From assembly GCF_900109365.1 (NCBI RefSeq), contig NZ_FNZR01000004.1, forward strand, positions 1 to 64,000: a stretch of DNA of 64,000 nucleotides, read 5' to 3'. The notes below the pieces were generated by a model that was not told the DNA's origin, ran no database searches, and worked only from the letters and a program-made list of their open reading frames with translations. Within the stretch, counting starts at the first letter, position 1. Every line of letters begins with the position of its first letter. Shown here piece after piece: positions 1-7,580 of this stretch. The translations under genes were made by a program, and so were the position numbers. Origin of the DNA: Parapedobacter koreensis (GTDB taxonomy: Bacteria; Bacteroidota; Bacteroidia; Sphingobacteriales; Sphingobacteriaceae).

Positions 1-93
1 TGAAGCCTGCACTGAATTTCCTACGTTCTTTTTTCATTTTTACAACTGCTAAGTTAAACATTTAAGCAGCTGTCCAATATTTGGGGAGTACTA
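1..93 (+). mobile_element. Right end of an IS3-like insertion element (body lies left of the window)
   Basis: The window opens with non-coding sequence ending in a terminal-repeat-like stretch (60-86). Read from the other strand it gives CCCC, an A/T run, TTGGACAG and CTGC, which resembles the terminal inverted repeats of IS3-family elements (the CCCCAAAA-TTGGACAG pattern). The orientation puts the element body to the left and its outer tip near 90. Immediately after the tip the patatin reading frame begins in mid-domain, as expected if the element inserted into that gene. No transposase is visible, so the assignment rests on the terminus alone. The exact boundary is uncertain by several bases. 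Confidence 0.45.
60..86 (-). repeat. Terminal inverted-repeat-like copy B
   Basis: This 27-base stretch matches the reverse complement of 33814-33840 at 25 of 27 positions. Both copies contain CCCC, an A-rich run and TTGGACAG. They face each other with their outer tips toward the intervening 33.7 kb. Confidence 0.6.
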
Positions 94-99
94 TAATGT

Positions 100-1014
100 T
101 TGACTACAGACCGTGTTGATATGGTGTGTGGTACATCAACAGGGGGATTAATAGCATTAGCTATAAGCCTCGGGATACCTGCGACAAAAATTTGTGATTT
201 TTACATCGAAAAAGGAAAAGAAATCTTTCCTCCCCACAGATTAAAAATTCCATTACTTGGGTATATAGATTTGTTTTCTCTAAAGCAAGCTTTATTTTGG
301 GGGAAATATTCCGGACGAGGCCTAAGGAAATCTTTGAGTGATATATTTGAAGATAAACGAATTGGAGATTCGAGAAATCTTTTATGTATCCCAAGCTATT
401 CTGTGACTAAAGCGCGTCCCCGAGTCTTTAAGTACGACCATAGAGAGGGTAGGCTGAGTACGGACAATTCTTTGCTAATGAGAGATGTCGCCTTGGCAAC
501 ATCTGCGGCACCAACCTATTTACCGTTGGCCGAGATAGCTGATCTATCAAAGGAACAGTTTGTAGATGGCGGTGTTTGGGCCAATAACCCAACGTTAGTT
601 GGTTTGCTCGAAGCACTAACGTGCTTTGTTGGAAAGGGTAAAGAATACGGTTCGGTTCAGATGTTATCCATTAGTAGCCTTTCTATGACCGAAGGTCGAG
701 AAACAGGGTTGAGGAAGAGAAGGTCTTTTATGGGGTGGAAGTCTGCTTTGTTTAATACAACGTTAAGTGGTCAAGCTTTTTTCACTGAGTTTTTCATGAA
801 CAAAATAGGAGAAATAGGAGATGTAAATATTGATTACTTAAGAATACCTAGTGATAGTCTGTCGAGAGAACACGAAAGCCTAATTGATCTAGATGTTGCG
901 AATGAAAAGGCGTATAACCTTATGCAAATTAAGGCAGCATATCAAGCTGCCATCTTTGAGAAACAGGAAAAAGTTATAGATTTTTTTACTACACCAAAAA
1001 CTTATATTATTTAA
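100..1014 (+). pseudogene. capV: CBASS effector patatin-like phospholipase CapV, N-terminally truncated
   Basis: CapV-type patatins are phospholipases that degrade the inner membrane when bound by a cyclic dinucleotide made by the neighbouring CD-NTase. The serine-nucleophile elbow G-T-S-T-G is at residues 11-15 (Ser13) and the catalytic-Asp motif D-G-G is at 156-158, so the body of the hydrolase domain is present. The usual N-terminal segment of about 35-40 residues, with the glycine-rich D-G-G-G-x-R-G oxyanion loop, is missing. An in-frame stop sits at 94-96 and an IS-like terminus ends at about 90, directly before the frame. The only start is a TTG at 100. The gene abuts the CD-NTase with a 2-base gap. 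I infer a disrupted, probably inactive effector. A reassembled start upstream of the insertion cannot be seen here. Confidence 0.75.
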
Positions 1015-1016
1015 TT

Positions 1017-2027
1017 ATGGCAGATTTACATTCAACATTTTTGGAGTTTGATGATATTATCAAACTTAGTTCAGACAAGAAAAAATCACTAAGAACTTCT
1101 CGAAATTCTATTCGGGAGGATATTCGAGATTATTTTGATGAAAATCGAGATAAACACACGGTTAGCTTTAAGGGGCAAGGCTCTTTTCTAATGAACACTA
1201 CAATTGAACCACTGTCAGGCGAATACGATGTGGATGATGGCGTGTACATATTTGGTAAAGAGGAAGACAAGCCGACCGTGCAAACTGCTCACAATTGGAT
1301 TTACAATGCGGTGAAAGATAGGACAAGCTCTGAGCCATTAGATAAAAACACCTGTGTTCGGGTCATCTATAAAAAAGATTACCACGTCGACCTACCTATT
1401 TATTACAAGACGGATAAATCCGATGACCAGTTTATCTTAGATGATGAGGTTCCATTATTGGCTCACAAAAGTAAAGGGTGGGTAGAGAGTGATCCTTACG
1501 CTTTCAAAAAGTGGTTTGATGATCAAGCCAAAAGCAGGCCCCAATTAAAACGTATTGTGAGGTATTTAAAGGCGTGGTCGAATAAAAAGCAAGAAGATAA
1601 TAGTTTATTGCGGTTTCCTAGCGGTATGGTATTTACAATCCTTGCCTCGGAAAACTACGTTTCAAACGGACGGGATGATAAGGCGCTGCTTGGAACTTTA
1701 AAAGCTATACAGCAGAGTATTGATGATATAAAGTTTTTATCTGCGAACTATTCATGCTATCGTCCGACGGTCGATATGTATGAAAATTTGCTAGACAAAT
1801 ATTCTTCCCAAGGTACTAAATCAAGTTTTCTAAATGCACTTGATAGCTTTATAAAGTCGGGAGAGCAGGCCGTTGAATTGGAATCAAAAAAAGATGCTTG
1901 TGCCAAATGGCAAAAGCATTTGGGAGATAGATTTCCGTGTTCTAATGTCAAGGATAACAATGCTGAATCGTCGGCAAAAGTTTTTGCATCACCTGACATC
2001 ATAAAACGCGATAATAAATCTGCTTAA
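1017..2027 (+). CDS. CBASS cyclic (oligo)nucleotide synthase, CD-NTase of the DncV-like group
   Basis: CD-NTases sense phage infection and make cyclic di- or trinucleotides that switch on the effector. The 336-residue protein shows the polymerase-beta-type active site: G55-S56, the paired acids D71 and D73 inside a D-V-D-D-G-V-Y segment, and the third acid D125 in H-V-D-L-P. The D-V-D-D-G-V-Y signature after a G-S-F segment resembles DncV-type enzymes, which make 3',3'-cGAMP, but the product cannot be read from sequence. Its C-terminus would be the conjugation site for Cap2. The stop codon overlaps the Cap2 start (TAATG), so the two are translationally coupled. Confident as a CD-NTase; the clade is inferred. 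Confidence 0.9.
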   Translation: MADLHSTFLEFDDIIKLSSDKKKSLRTSRNSIREDIRDYFDENRDKHTVSFKGQGSFLMNTTIEPLSGEYDVDDGVYIFGKEEDKPTVQTAHNWIYNAVKDRTSSEPLDKNTCVRVIYKKDYHVDLPIYYKTDKSDDQFILDDEVPLLAHKSKGWVESDPYAFKKWFDDQAKSRPQLKRIVRYLKAWSNKKQEDNSLLRFPSGMVFTILASENYVSNGRDDKALLGTLKAIQQSIDDIKFLSANYSCYRPTVDMYENLLDKYSSQGTKSSFLNALDSFIKSGEQAVELESKKDACAKWQKHLGDRFPCSNVKDNNAESSAKVFASPDIIKRDNKSA

Positions 2028-3724
2028 TGGTAGACAAGATATTTGAGGTAATAGCGAAGACTGAAAATTGCGAAGTTGTAGACGATGTTAACTCCTTGAG
2101 GAATAAATGCCTTAAGGAGTTTGATCATGTGATTATTGTTGATACTGAGGTAACTCTTGGTGGTAAGCTTAGAGAAATAAAACTATATATTGCTTTACCA
2201 TTTAATCTGCAAGTAAATTTACCAAAGATTTTTATTGACGAAGAATCATATGCGCCTATCAAATATATCCCGCATGTAAATAGTGATCTTAGTATCTGCA
2301 TACAGGATGAGTCCGAAAACTATTACTATTCCCTTTCTGATCTTCCTACTATTGTATTGGACTTTGTTAGGCGAGCAAAGGAAATAATCAGAATTAAGGA
2401 TGATGCCGAGGAAATGCGAGTTGAGTTTGAAAGAGAGTTTCAGGCTTATTGGTCCGTCAAATATTCAACGAAGGACGAGATCCTTTTGACGGGATTCTCT
2501 TTGATAGATGAAGATTCTAACGAAGAAGTTAAAGCTATTAGGCTGAAATCAAAAATTGGTGTTTATGAGTACGTAATATTCGATAATGATAAACGGTTTG
2601 AACCTTTTAAGCGTTATCTGGAAAATCATCAAATTCGTTACACAGATATACCAGTTTTTGAAGTCAATTATGAACAGATTGAACCTCCTTTTGATTTAAG
2701 CTATTTCAATTCGGCAAGATACTTAGCAGAAATTGATGCAGTTAAATTGCTTAAAAGTTCTTTGAATCAATCCAAGGGAAACGATTGTCTGTTCATTTTT
2801 CGAAATGCTCACAATGAATTTTTTGGGTGGATGTATCCGAAATTTAATATCCTTCCTGCCGGATATAGAAAAAAGAGCAATTGGGAAAGGCTAAATTTAA
2901 ATCCTGCTAAGAACTTTTCTGTGAAAAGGATTGCATTCTCAAATTTAACTCAGGAGAGACTATATAGGAGAACTGCTGGAGAACTACCAGAAATAGTTCG
3001 TTCCGTTAACGTGATTGGTTTGGGGAGCGTTGGTTCAAACTTGTTACATTTCCTGTCAAAAGCCCAAATAGGAGAATATCATTTGGTAGATAATGATGTT
3101 TTTAAGGTCGAAAATGTTTTAAGACACAATTTTAGCTTTAGTTGTATTTCACACTATAAGACCGCCGTGGCAAAGAGATATTTACTCGACGCTAATCCCT
3201 TTATTGCAGTGTCTACACACGAGAAAGACATCACCAAATTGTTGATCGAAGACCCTGCGTTTTTTGAAAGATCAGACTACTCGTTTGTGATTATTGGTGT
3301 GAGAAGGACAGAAGAGTATGTCTTAGATTATTTGATTGAACATAGTTCACAAAAGCCGATTTTTATAATTTGGGTTGAACCGTATTTGGCTAGTGGTCAA
3401 ATGATGTATATCACACCAGATAAATTTACGGAAGCAAAAGTTTTATTGAACAAATATCCATTCCGTGTAATAGAAAATGGTGATGATTTGTTTTTGAAAG
3501 AAGGTTCTTGTCAGTCAGGTTACTATCCTTATTCAGAAACCTACCTGACCATGTTTTTAAGCCGAATCTTTCCTGAAATTTATAATATTATTGTCAAAGG
3601 TGAGAATGCTGACTCAAAAATGTTCAGTTGGATAGGAGATATTGATTTTATTTTATCTAAAGGAGTGAATATATCGCATGGATTTTGTGGCGATCCTTAT
3701 TCTTTAAAAATTACGCCCTTTTAG
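2027..3724 (+). CDS. cap2: Cap2, E2-E1 fused ubiquitin-transfer-like enzyme of type II CBASS
   Basis: Cap2 covalently attaches the C-terminus of the CD-NTase to a target through an E1/E2-like relay and primes the synthase. The 565-residue length fits the family. The N-terminal half looks like an E2/UBC-like fold, with a candidate catalytic cysteine at C91 in a S-I-C-I-Q segment. The C-terminal half is a ThiF/E1 adenylation domain with the nucleotide loop G-L-G-S-V-G near residue 331, the following V-D-N-D acid motif, and a candidate E1 catalytic cysteine at C495. It starts one base inside the CD-NTase stop codon and is followed 3 bases later by Cap3. All recognisable catalytic features are intact. 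Confidence 0.9.
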   Translation: MVDKIFEVIAKTENCEVVDDVNSLRNKCLKEFDHVIIVDTEVTLGGKLREIKLYIALPFNLQVNLPKIFIDEESYAPIKYIPHVNSDLSICIQDESENYYYSLSDLPTIVLDFVRRAKEIIRIKDDAEEMRVEFEREFQAYWSVKYSTKDEILLTGFSLIDEDSNEEVKAIRLKSKIGVYEYVIFDNDKRFEPFKRYLENHQIRYTDIPVFEVNYEQIEPPFDLSYFNSARYLAEIDAVKLLKSSLNQSKGNDCLFIFRNAHNEFFGWMYPKFNILPAGYRKKSNWERLNLNPAKNFSVKRIAFSNLTQERLYRRTAGELPEIVRSVNVIGLGSVGSNLLHFLSKAQIGEYHLVDNDVFKVENVLRHNFSFSCISHYKTAVAKRYLLDANPFIAVSTHEKDITKLLIEDPAFFERSDYSFVIIGVRRTEEYVLDYLIEHSSQKPIFIIWVEPYLASGQMMYITPDKFTEAKVLLNKYPFRVIENGDDLFLKEGSCQSGYYPYSETYLTMFLSRIFPEIYNIIVKGENADSKMFSWIGDIDFILSKGVNISHGFCGDPYSLKITPF

Positions 3725-3727
3725 CAT

Positions 3728-4216
3728 ATGCTTCAAGCAATTGAATTAGATTATGTTGGTTGCAAAATAGTTATTACTGAAGAAGTTTTGATGAAAATGA
3801 TCCGTTATATTCAGATTGGGTTCAAAGATCCGGAATCTGGAGGTGTTTTGACGGGGATCATATATGATGGCGAAATACGAGTTACAGGTTGTTCGGTACC
3901 GACAAGATATGATAAGCGAAACAGGTATAATTTTATTAGGTCTGCAAAAAGCGCTCAGACGTTCATTAATACGAGATTTGCTATTAGTGAGGGGATAGAG
4001 GTATATTTGGGCGAGTGGCATACGCATCCGGAGGATCACCCTACGCCATCTGGAATTGACATTGCTGATTTTAAGAAGACGATCCAAGTCAGCAGAATTA
4101 ACTCCGAAACAACTTTAATGATGATAGTAGGGAGGAAGGGATTTTACATCGGAGTTTACAAGTATACAATTCTTATTCAACAGTATTCTCGACCAATTCT
4201 GAATATTACGAAATGA
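3728..4216 (+). CDS. cap3: Cap3, JAB/JAMM isopeptidase of type II CBASS
   Basis: Cap3 removes the CD-NTase conjugates made by Cap2, tuning the CBASS response. The 162-residue protein is a stand-alone JAMM metalloprotease. The zinc ligands and catalytic residues are E36 in an E-S-G-G-V-L-T-G strand, H98-x-H100 and D111 in the H-x-H-x7-S-x2-D motif, with S108. The gene lies 3 bases after Cap2, and its stop overlaps the start of the next gene (ATGA). The short length and complete motif fit the family well. Confidence 0.9.
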   Translation: MLQAIELDYVGCKIVITEEVLMKMIRYIQIGFKDPESGGVLTGIIYDGEIRVTGCSVPTRYDKRNRYNFIRSAKSAQTFINTRFAISEGIEVYLGEWHTHPEDHPTPSGIDIADFKKTIQVSRINSETTLMMIVGRKGFYIGVYKYTILIQQYSRPILNITK

Positions 4217-4863
4217 AACAGCCAAAAAGTGAAATTATCGTAAATGTTTTTCTCTTGGCTTTGGTCCTATTTATCATTGCCTTTTTTCTTTTTTACGACA
4301 AGTACAATTTATTCCGATTCCCCTTCGATGCAAATGTATGGGGTACAGCATCCGATTGGGTAATGATATTTGTGACAGCAATAACAGCTTATTACTTGTA
4401 TCAGTCGTTGAAATCTCAACGTGAGATCCAGTTAATGCAGCAGAAAGTCACGAAGATTGAAGAATACGACTATTTAATGAAGATTAAGCCCAACTTTAAG
4501 ATTTCAATTGATAGAAGTACAATAAAACCAAAAAATTTGAGCGGGCCTCAAATTGTTAATTGTTTGGCAATTTTGGAAGCTGAAAATCATACGGCTATCA
4601 ACGTGAAAGTTCTTATCAGAACATATATAAACAATGAATTGCAAGCGGAATATGACGAATCATTTGACCGTTATGAACCAAAATATGGAAATGTCTTAAA
4701 GATTGACCAATTTGAAGTCAAGCGAGACGGTAGTGACAAGTTTCACATAACATACAACATCACATATGATGACATCGAAGGAAACTCCTATAAGAAAAGG
4801 ATAAAGGTTAAAAATAAAGCTCTTAGTCTATCGCTTGTCGATTATCCCGCGGAACGGTTATAG
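4213..4863 (+). CDS. Two-helix membrane protein of unknown function, fifth gene of the CBASS operon
   Basis: The protein has two hydrophobic helices at about residues 9-30 and 45-65. The second is followed by a polar heptad-like stretch (S-Q-R-E-I-Q-L-M-Q-Q) and a beta-rich cytosolic domain of about 130 residues. I do not recognise a family. The ATG overlaps the stop of cap3, so it is translationally coupled to the CBASS genes and probably functions with them. This is inferred from coupling only. The layout of two helices, short coiled coil and soluble domain recurs among membrane proteins of anti-phage systems. It could be an alternative or auxiliary membrane effector, which would matter because the patatin is truncated. 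Confidence 0.7.
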   Translation: MKQPKSEIIVNVFLLALVLFIIAFFLFYDKYNLFRFPFDANVWGTASDWVMIFVTAITAYYLYQSLKSQREIQLMQQKVTKIEEYDYLMKIKPNFKISIDRSTIKPKNLSGPQIVNCLAILEAENHTAINVKVLIRTYINNELQAEYDESFDRYEPKYGNVLKIDQFEVKRDGSDKFHITYNITYDDIEGNSYKKRIKVKNKALSLSLVDYPAERL

Positions 4864-4940
4864 TCATTTCACACTAAAGAGTTTAGGAGCGTGTTATTTC
4901 CATGATTTTTGCTAACTTTGAAGTACATAATAATAGCGTT

Positions 4941-5133
4941 ATGGCCACAGTGATTGAAAATGAAATGCTTAACTACTTCACTCAGCTTGATGAGTCGGAG
5001 AAGAAGTCTGTCGTTCCAGATGCTCAAAACGTTCATCAATAATAGGAAACAGGATAAGTCGGTCAGCATCGAAGAATATAGCCAGGAGCTATTGGATGCC
5101 GAGGCCGAGTTTGAGCGTGGCGAGTACACATGA
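4941..5133 (+). pseudogene. Frameshifted type II antitoxin-like remnant
   Basis: Two overlapping reading frames join into one plausible protein. Frame one starts at the ATG at 4941 and is helical and acidic, ending with E-S-E-K-K-S-V-V near 5015. A one-base shift then restores Q-M-L-K-T-F-I-N-N-R-K, followed by S-I-E-E-Y-S-Q-E-L-L-D-A-E and a stop at 5131-5133. The reconstructed protein of about 63 residues looks like the small antitoxins encoded before RelE/ParE-like toxins in Bacteroidota. I infer a decayed toxin-antitoxin gene. A sequencing error is the alternative explanation. Confidence 0.5.
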
Positions 5134-5267
5134 ACAATTCTGAAATCCATCAAGGCATGGTAGCAGGGCAGTTCCGCATTGTTTGGTCTGGCAAGCTCGT
5201 AGTATTAAAAGGGAAAGAAAAAGGTCGAAAAGAATGTTTCGAACGTCCATTAACAAAACAAACATGA
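5130..5267 (+). CDS. Short 45-residue reading frame after the antitoxin remnant
   Basis: An ATG overlaps the stop of the antitoxin remnant (ATGA). It opens a frame of 45 codons rich in lysine and glycine (segment R-I-V-W-S-G-K-L-V-V-L-K-G-K). In an intact locus a RelE/ParE toxin would start here, but this frame is far too short for one and shows no toxin motif. It may be a toxin remnant joined to other sequence, or may not be a gene. Confidence 0.25.
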   Translation: MNNSEIHQGMVAGQFRIVWSGKLVVLKGKEKGRKECFERPLTKQT

Positions 5268-5335
5268 AATAGCCATTGCATTAACTTTGTACCAATTAAC
5301 TAACGATATCAACGCCTAACAAACCCATCTTCTTA

Positions 5336-5995
5336 ATGAGCAAAACCTTTAACTTATACTGTGACGAAAGTTGCCATTTGGAAAACGACGGTATGCCATA
5401 TATGCTGATTGCATACGTAAGTTCGGCGTACAATCAAGTCAAACTGCACCAAGCCAATATCAGAGCGCTTCGCGAAAAGCATAAGTGCTTTGGCGAGATT
5501 AAGTGGACAAAGGTATCTAAGTCGCAGGCGCAATTTTATCTGGAGGTGGTAGAATACTTCTTTTCAAGTGACCTGCAATTCAGAGCCATCGTCGTGGCTA
5601 AGGAAAAAGTCAGCACTGATAACTTTGATGACTTCTATTACAAGATGTACTATCAGTTGCTGCATCACAAAATAAACATGGATTATAATTACAATGTATA
5701 TTTGGACATCAAAGATACATTGAGCGCATGGAAGGTAAAGCGGCTCAAAGAAATTTTAAATCTCAAATACAGCAGTATTTGTACAGTGCAAAATATCCGA
5801 TCTCATGAGAGTGTACTCATGCAGTTGACGGATTTATTGATGGGAGCTATCGGTTACTATTTACGTGGGGATGATAAGGTCATAGCAAAAAATAATATTA
5901 TCGAAAAAATCTCCGCGCATGCGAAATTCCCTTTGGATAGGAGTACACCAAAAAGTTCCGATAAGTTCAATCTATTTTTCATCGACCTTCAATAA
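5336..5995 (+). CDS. DUF3800 family protein
   Basis: The 219-residue protein begins with the typical DUF3800 strand containing Y-C-D-E-S (acidic pair D9-E10) and carries I-K-W-T-K-V-S about 45 residues later. It ends with a helix of the type L-M-Q-L-T-D-L-L-M-G-A-I, where the family keeps a conserved Asp. DUF3800 is thought to adopt an RNase H-like fold and is common in defence islands and prophages. Its activity has not been established to my knowledge. The next gene starts 4 bases after its stop, suggesting a two-gene unit. Confidence 0.75.
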   Translation: MSKTFNLYCDESCHLENDGMPYMLIAYVSSAYNQVKLHQANIRALREKHKCFGEIKWTKVSKSQAQFYLEVVEYFFSSDLQFRAIVVAKEKVSTDNFDDFYYKMYYQLLHHKINMDYNYNVYLDIKDTLSAWKVKRLKEILNLKYSSICTVQNIRSHESVLMQLTDLLMGAIGYYLRGDDKVIAKNNIIEKISAHAKFPLDRSTPKSSDKFNLFFIDLQ

Positions 5996-5998
5996 GCC

Positions 5999-6499
5999 AT
6001 GCCTTCAAATCTGCTAAAAATATACAATCAATTATTAGAGCTGCTATATACTTCCCATCGGGATAACATCCAATCTATCCGAAAGGTGTTTGATAGGGAT
6101 TTTGCCGTTTTCCCTTTCCATTTTCGCCAGTATCCGATTCATCCTACGCCTGCTGATGATGAGGATACGATGGATCGGGTGTTCAGGCATCTCACCACTG
6201 TTATTGTAGACCAAGCGATAAAGAAACGTGAATTTGAAACCGCTCGTTCCATCCGGATTCACTGGGTGAGACATCATTTGGAAGAGCGCAGGCAGGATGT
6301 AATCCGGGTGTTCACCGTGCTCAATGAAAATAGGGTATATGTATTGGATGTGTCAGAACGATACGTGGTGGTGTTAGAACCATTGCGGAAGTTCCAAGCC
6401 TTTTTTCTACTTACCGCATACCATTTGGAAGATAGCCGCTACCGCAGCCTAATGAATAAATGCAAAAAAAGAGGGGAAGAAGGAGTTGTGGTATGGTAA
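5999..6499 (+). CDS. Small protein with a possible BECR-type nuclease or toxin C-terminus
   Basis: This 166-residue protein has a helical N-terminal half and a C-terminal half of the order I-H-W-V-R-x-H, then strands containing V-Y-V-L-D-V, Y-V-V-V-L-E and F-F-L-L-T-A-Y-H-L. That order of conserved H/R followed by paired strands and a terminal 'LLTAY' strand resembles the BECR fold (barnase-EndoU-colicin E5/D-RelE) seen in phage and polymorphic-toxin RNases. The similarity is my pattern reading and is weak. It lies 3 bases after the DUF3800 gene and is followed by a terminator-like hairpin, so the two form one transcription unit. Confidence 0.45.
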   Translation: MPSNLLKIYNQLLELLYTSHRDNIQSIRKVFDRDFAVFPFHFRQYPIHPTPADDEDTMDRVFRHLTTVIVDQAIKKREFETARSIRIHWVRHHLEERRQDVIRVFTVLNENRVYVLDVSERYVVVLEPLRKFQAFFLLTAYHLEDSRYRSLMNKCKKRGEEGVVVW

Positions 6500-6503
6500 A
6501 GCA

Positions 6504-6535
6504 GAAAACGCCAGTCATCTGGGACAGGCGTTTTC
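6504..6535 (+). terminator. Terminator-like hairpin after the DUF3800 unit
   Basis: Arms GAAAACGCC (6504-6512) and GGCGTTTTC (6527-6535) pair perfectly around a 14-base loop, just after the stop at 6499. Only a short T-rich stretch follows, so termination is likely but not certain. Confidence 0.6.
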
Positions 6536-6587
6536 CGAATTCCTTCTTCCGAGTGGAAAGATGAATCTCGCTGCAAAGGTAGGAATA

Positions 6588-6610
6588 ATTTGTTTGTAAT
6601 ACAAACAAAT
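6588..6610. repeat. Perfect palindrome upstream of the Mrr-type gene
   Basis: ATTTGTTTGT and ACAAACAAAT are perfect 10-base arms around AAT. It lies 66 bases before the endonuclease start, a position where an operator could act on its promoter. A weak hairpin without function is also possible. Confidence 0.45.
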
Positions 6611-6675
6611 GACCAGCAATAAATTAGAGGAAACTAATCAAAAACAATGTAAGTATCACCGAAACTCAGTGAATA

Positions 6676-7572
6676 ATGGAAATCTTGGAAGAAGACATCG
6701 ACTTTAAATTAATAGACTGGAAGCAGTTTGAAGAACTATGCTTTGACCTGTTGATGAAATGCCAATTCCATTCATTGGTTTGGAGGCAAGGAGGGGCTGA
6801 TAGTGGTCGGGATATAGAGTGCGTTCACCCAACGTCAAATCCGCTAATCGGTCCTTATGATGAAAAATGGTTTGTGGAATGTAAGCATCATACTGCAGGC
6901 GTATCCGTAAATGACATAGCCGATAAAGTTGCTTGGGCAGAGGCAGAAAAGGGAGTTGAACATTTTATGTTGATCACATCCTCTTATGTTACTGTCCCGG
7001 CAAGAGAATGGTTGTATAAGAAGCAGGAGTCAACTTCCAGACTGAAGATTCATTGGATAGAAGGAAAGCAATTGACAAAACAGCTTTTGTCGTTTCCTGA
7101 TGTTGTTCTTAGGTATTTCGTAGACGACTATACCAAACTTGTAAAAGAGCTGTATAGACAATGGGTTTTTCATGATATTTTGCCAGAACCAAAAGCTTTG
7201 TATAAATTATATAAGGACTTTGACGCGAGAAAGCTCAACTATCATGAATTAGCATTTTTATGGCATGCCGTATCAAGTTCGGAAGAGGGAATTGTGGCAT
7301 ATTGCGAAGATGGGCAGCTAGAGGTTTTCTCTTGTGAATTCCTGATATCTGCCATGAAGGAAGCCGTGAACTTTGACTATCCGGTGATTTCAGAAGAAGA
7401 ACAGATTTCTTCCAGACTATACACCGATTTAGGTAGCTATGTTTCGCACTCGACAAGAAATGATTTTTTAGAAGCATTTTATCACGAGGAAATAGGTGAA
7501 GATAGGAAAATTCAGATTTATATAAAGCGTGAGTTTCGAAGTATAGCCGTTAGAATAGGTATAAGTGATTAA
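6676..7572 (+). CDS. Mrr-like restriction endonuclease domain protein
   Basis: The N-terminal 150 residues form an Mrr-type PD-(D/E)xK nuclease. An F-E-E-L-C helix carries E20, G-R-D-I-E gives D46, and E68-C-K70 is the E-x-K motif on the next strand. This is followed by a helix of the D-I-A-D-K-V-A-W type and an I-T-S-S-Y strand. Such enzymes cut DNA, often foreign or modified DNA. The C-terminal 150 residues are not recognised and may provide target recognition. The gene sits alone after a palindrome and starts 8 bases upstream of the abortive-infection pair, with which it may be cotranscribed. No methyltransferase is adjacent. Confidence 0.8.
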   Translation: MEILEEDIDFKLIDWKQFEELCFDLLMKCQFHSLVWRQGGADSGRDIECVHPTSNPLIGPYDEKWFVECKHHTAGVSVNDIADKVAWAEAEKGVEHFMLITSSYVTVPAREWLYKKQESTSRLKIHWIEGKQLTKQLLSFPDVVLRYFVDDYTKLVKELYRQWVFHDILPEPKALYKLYKDFDARKLNYHELAFLWHAVSSSEEGIVAYCEDGQLEVFSCEFLISAMKEAVNFDYPVISEEEQISSRLYTDLGSYVSHSTRNDFLEAFYHEEIGEDRKIQIYIKREFRSIAVRIGISD

Positions 7573-7580
7573 TATTTGAT

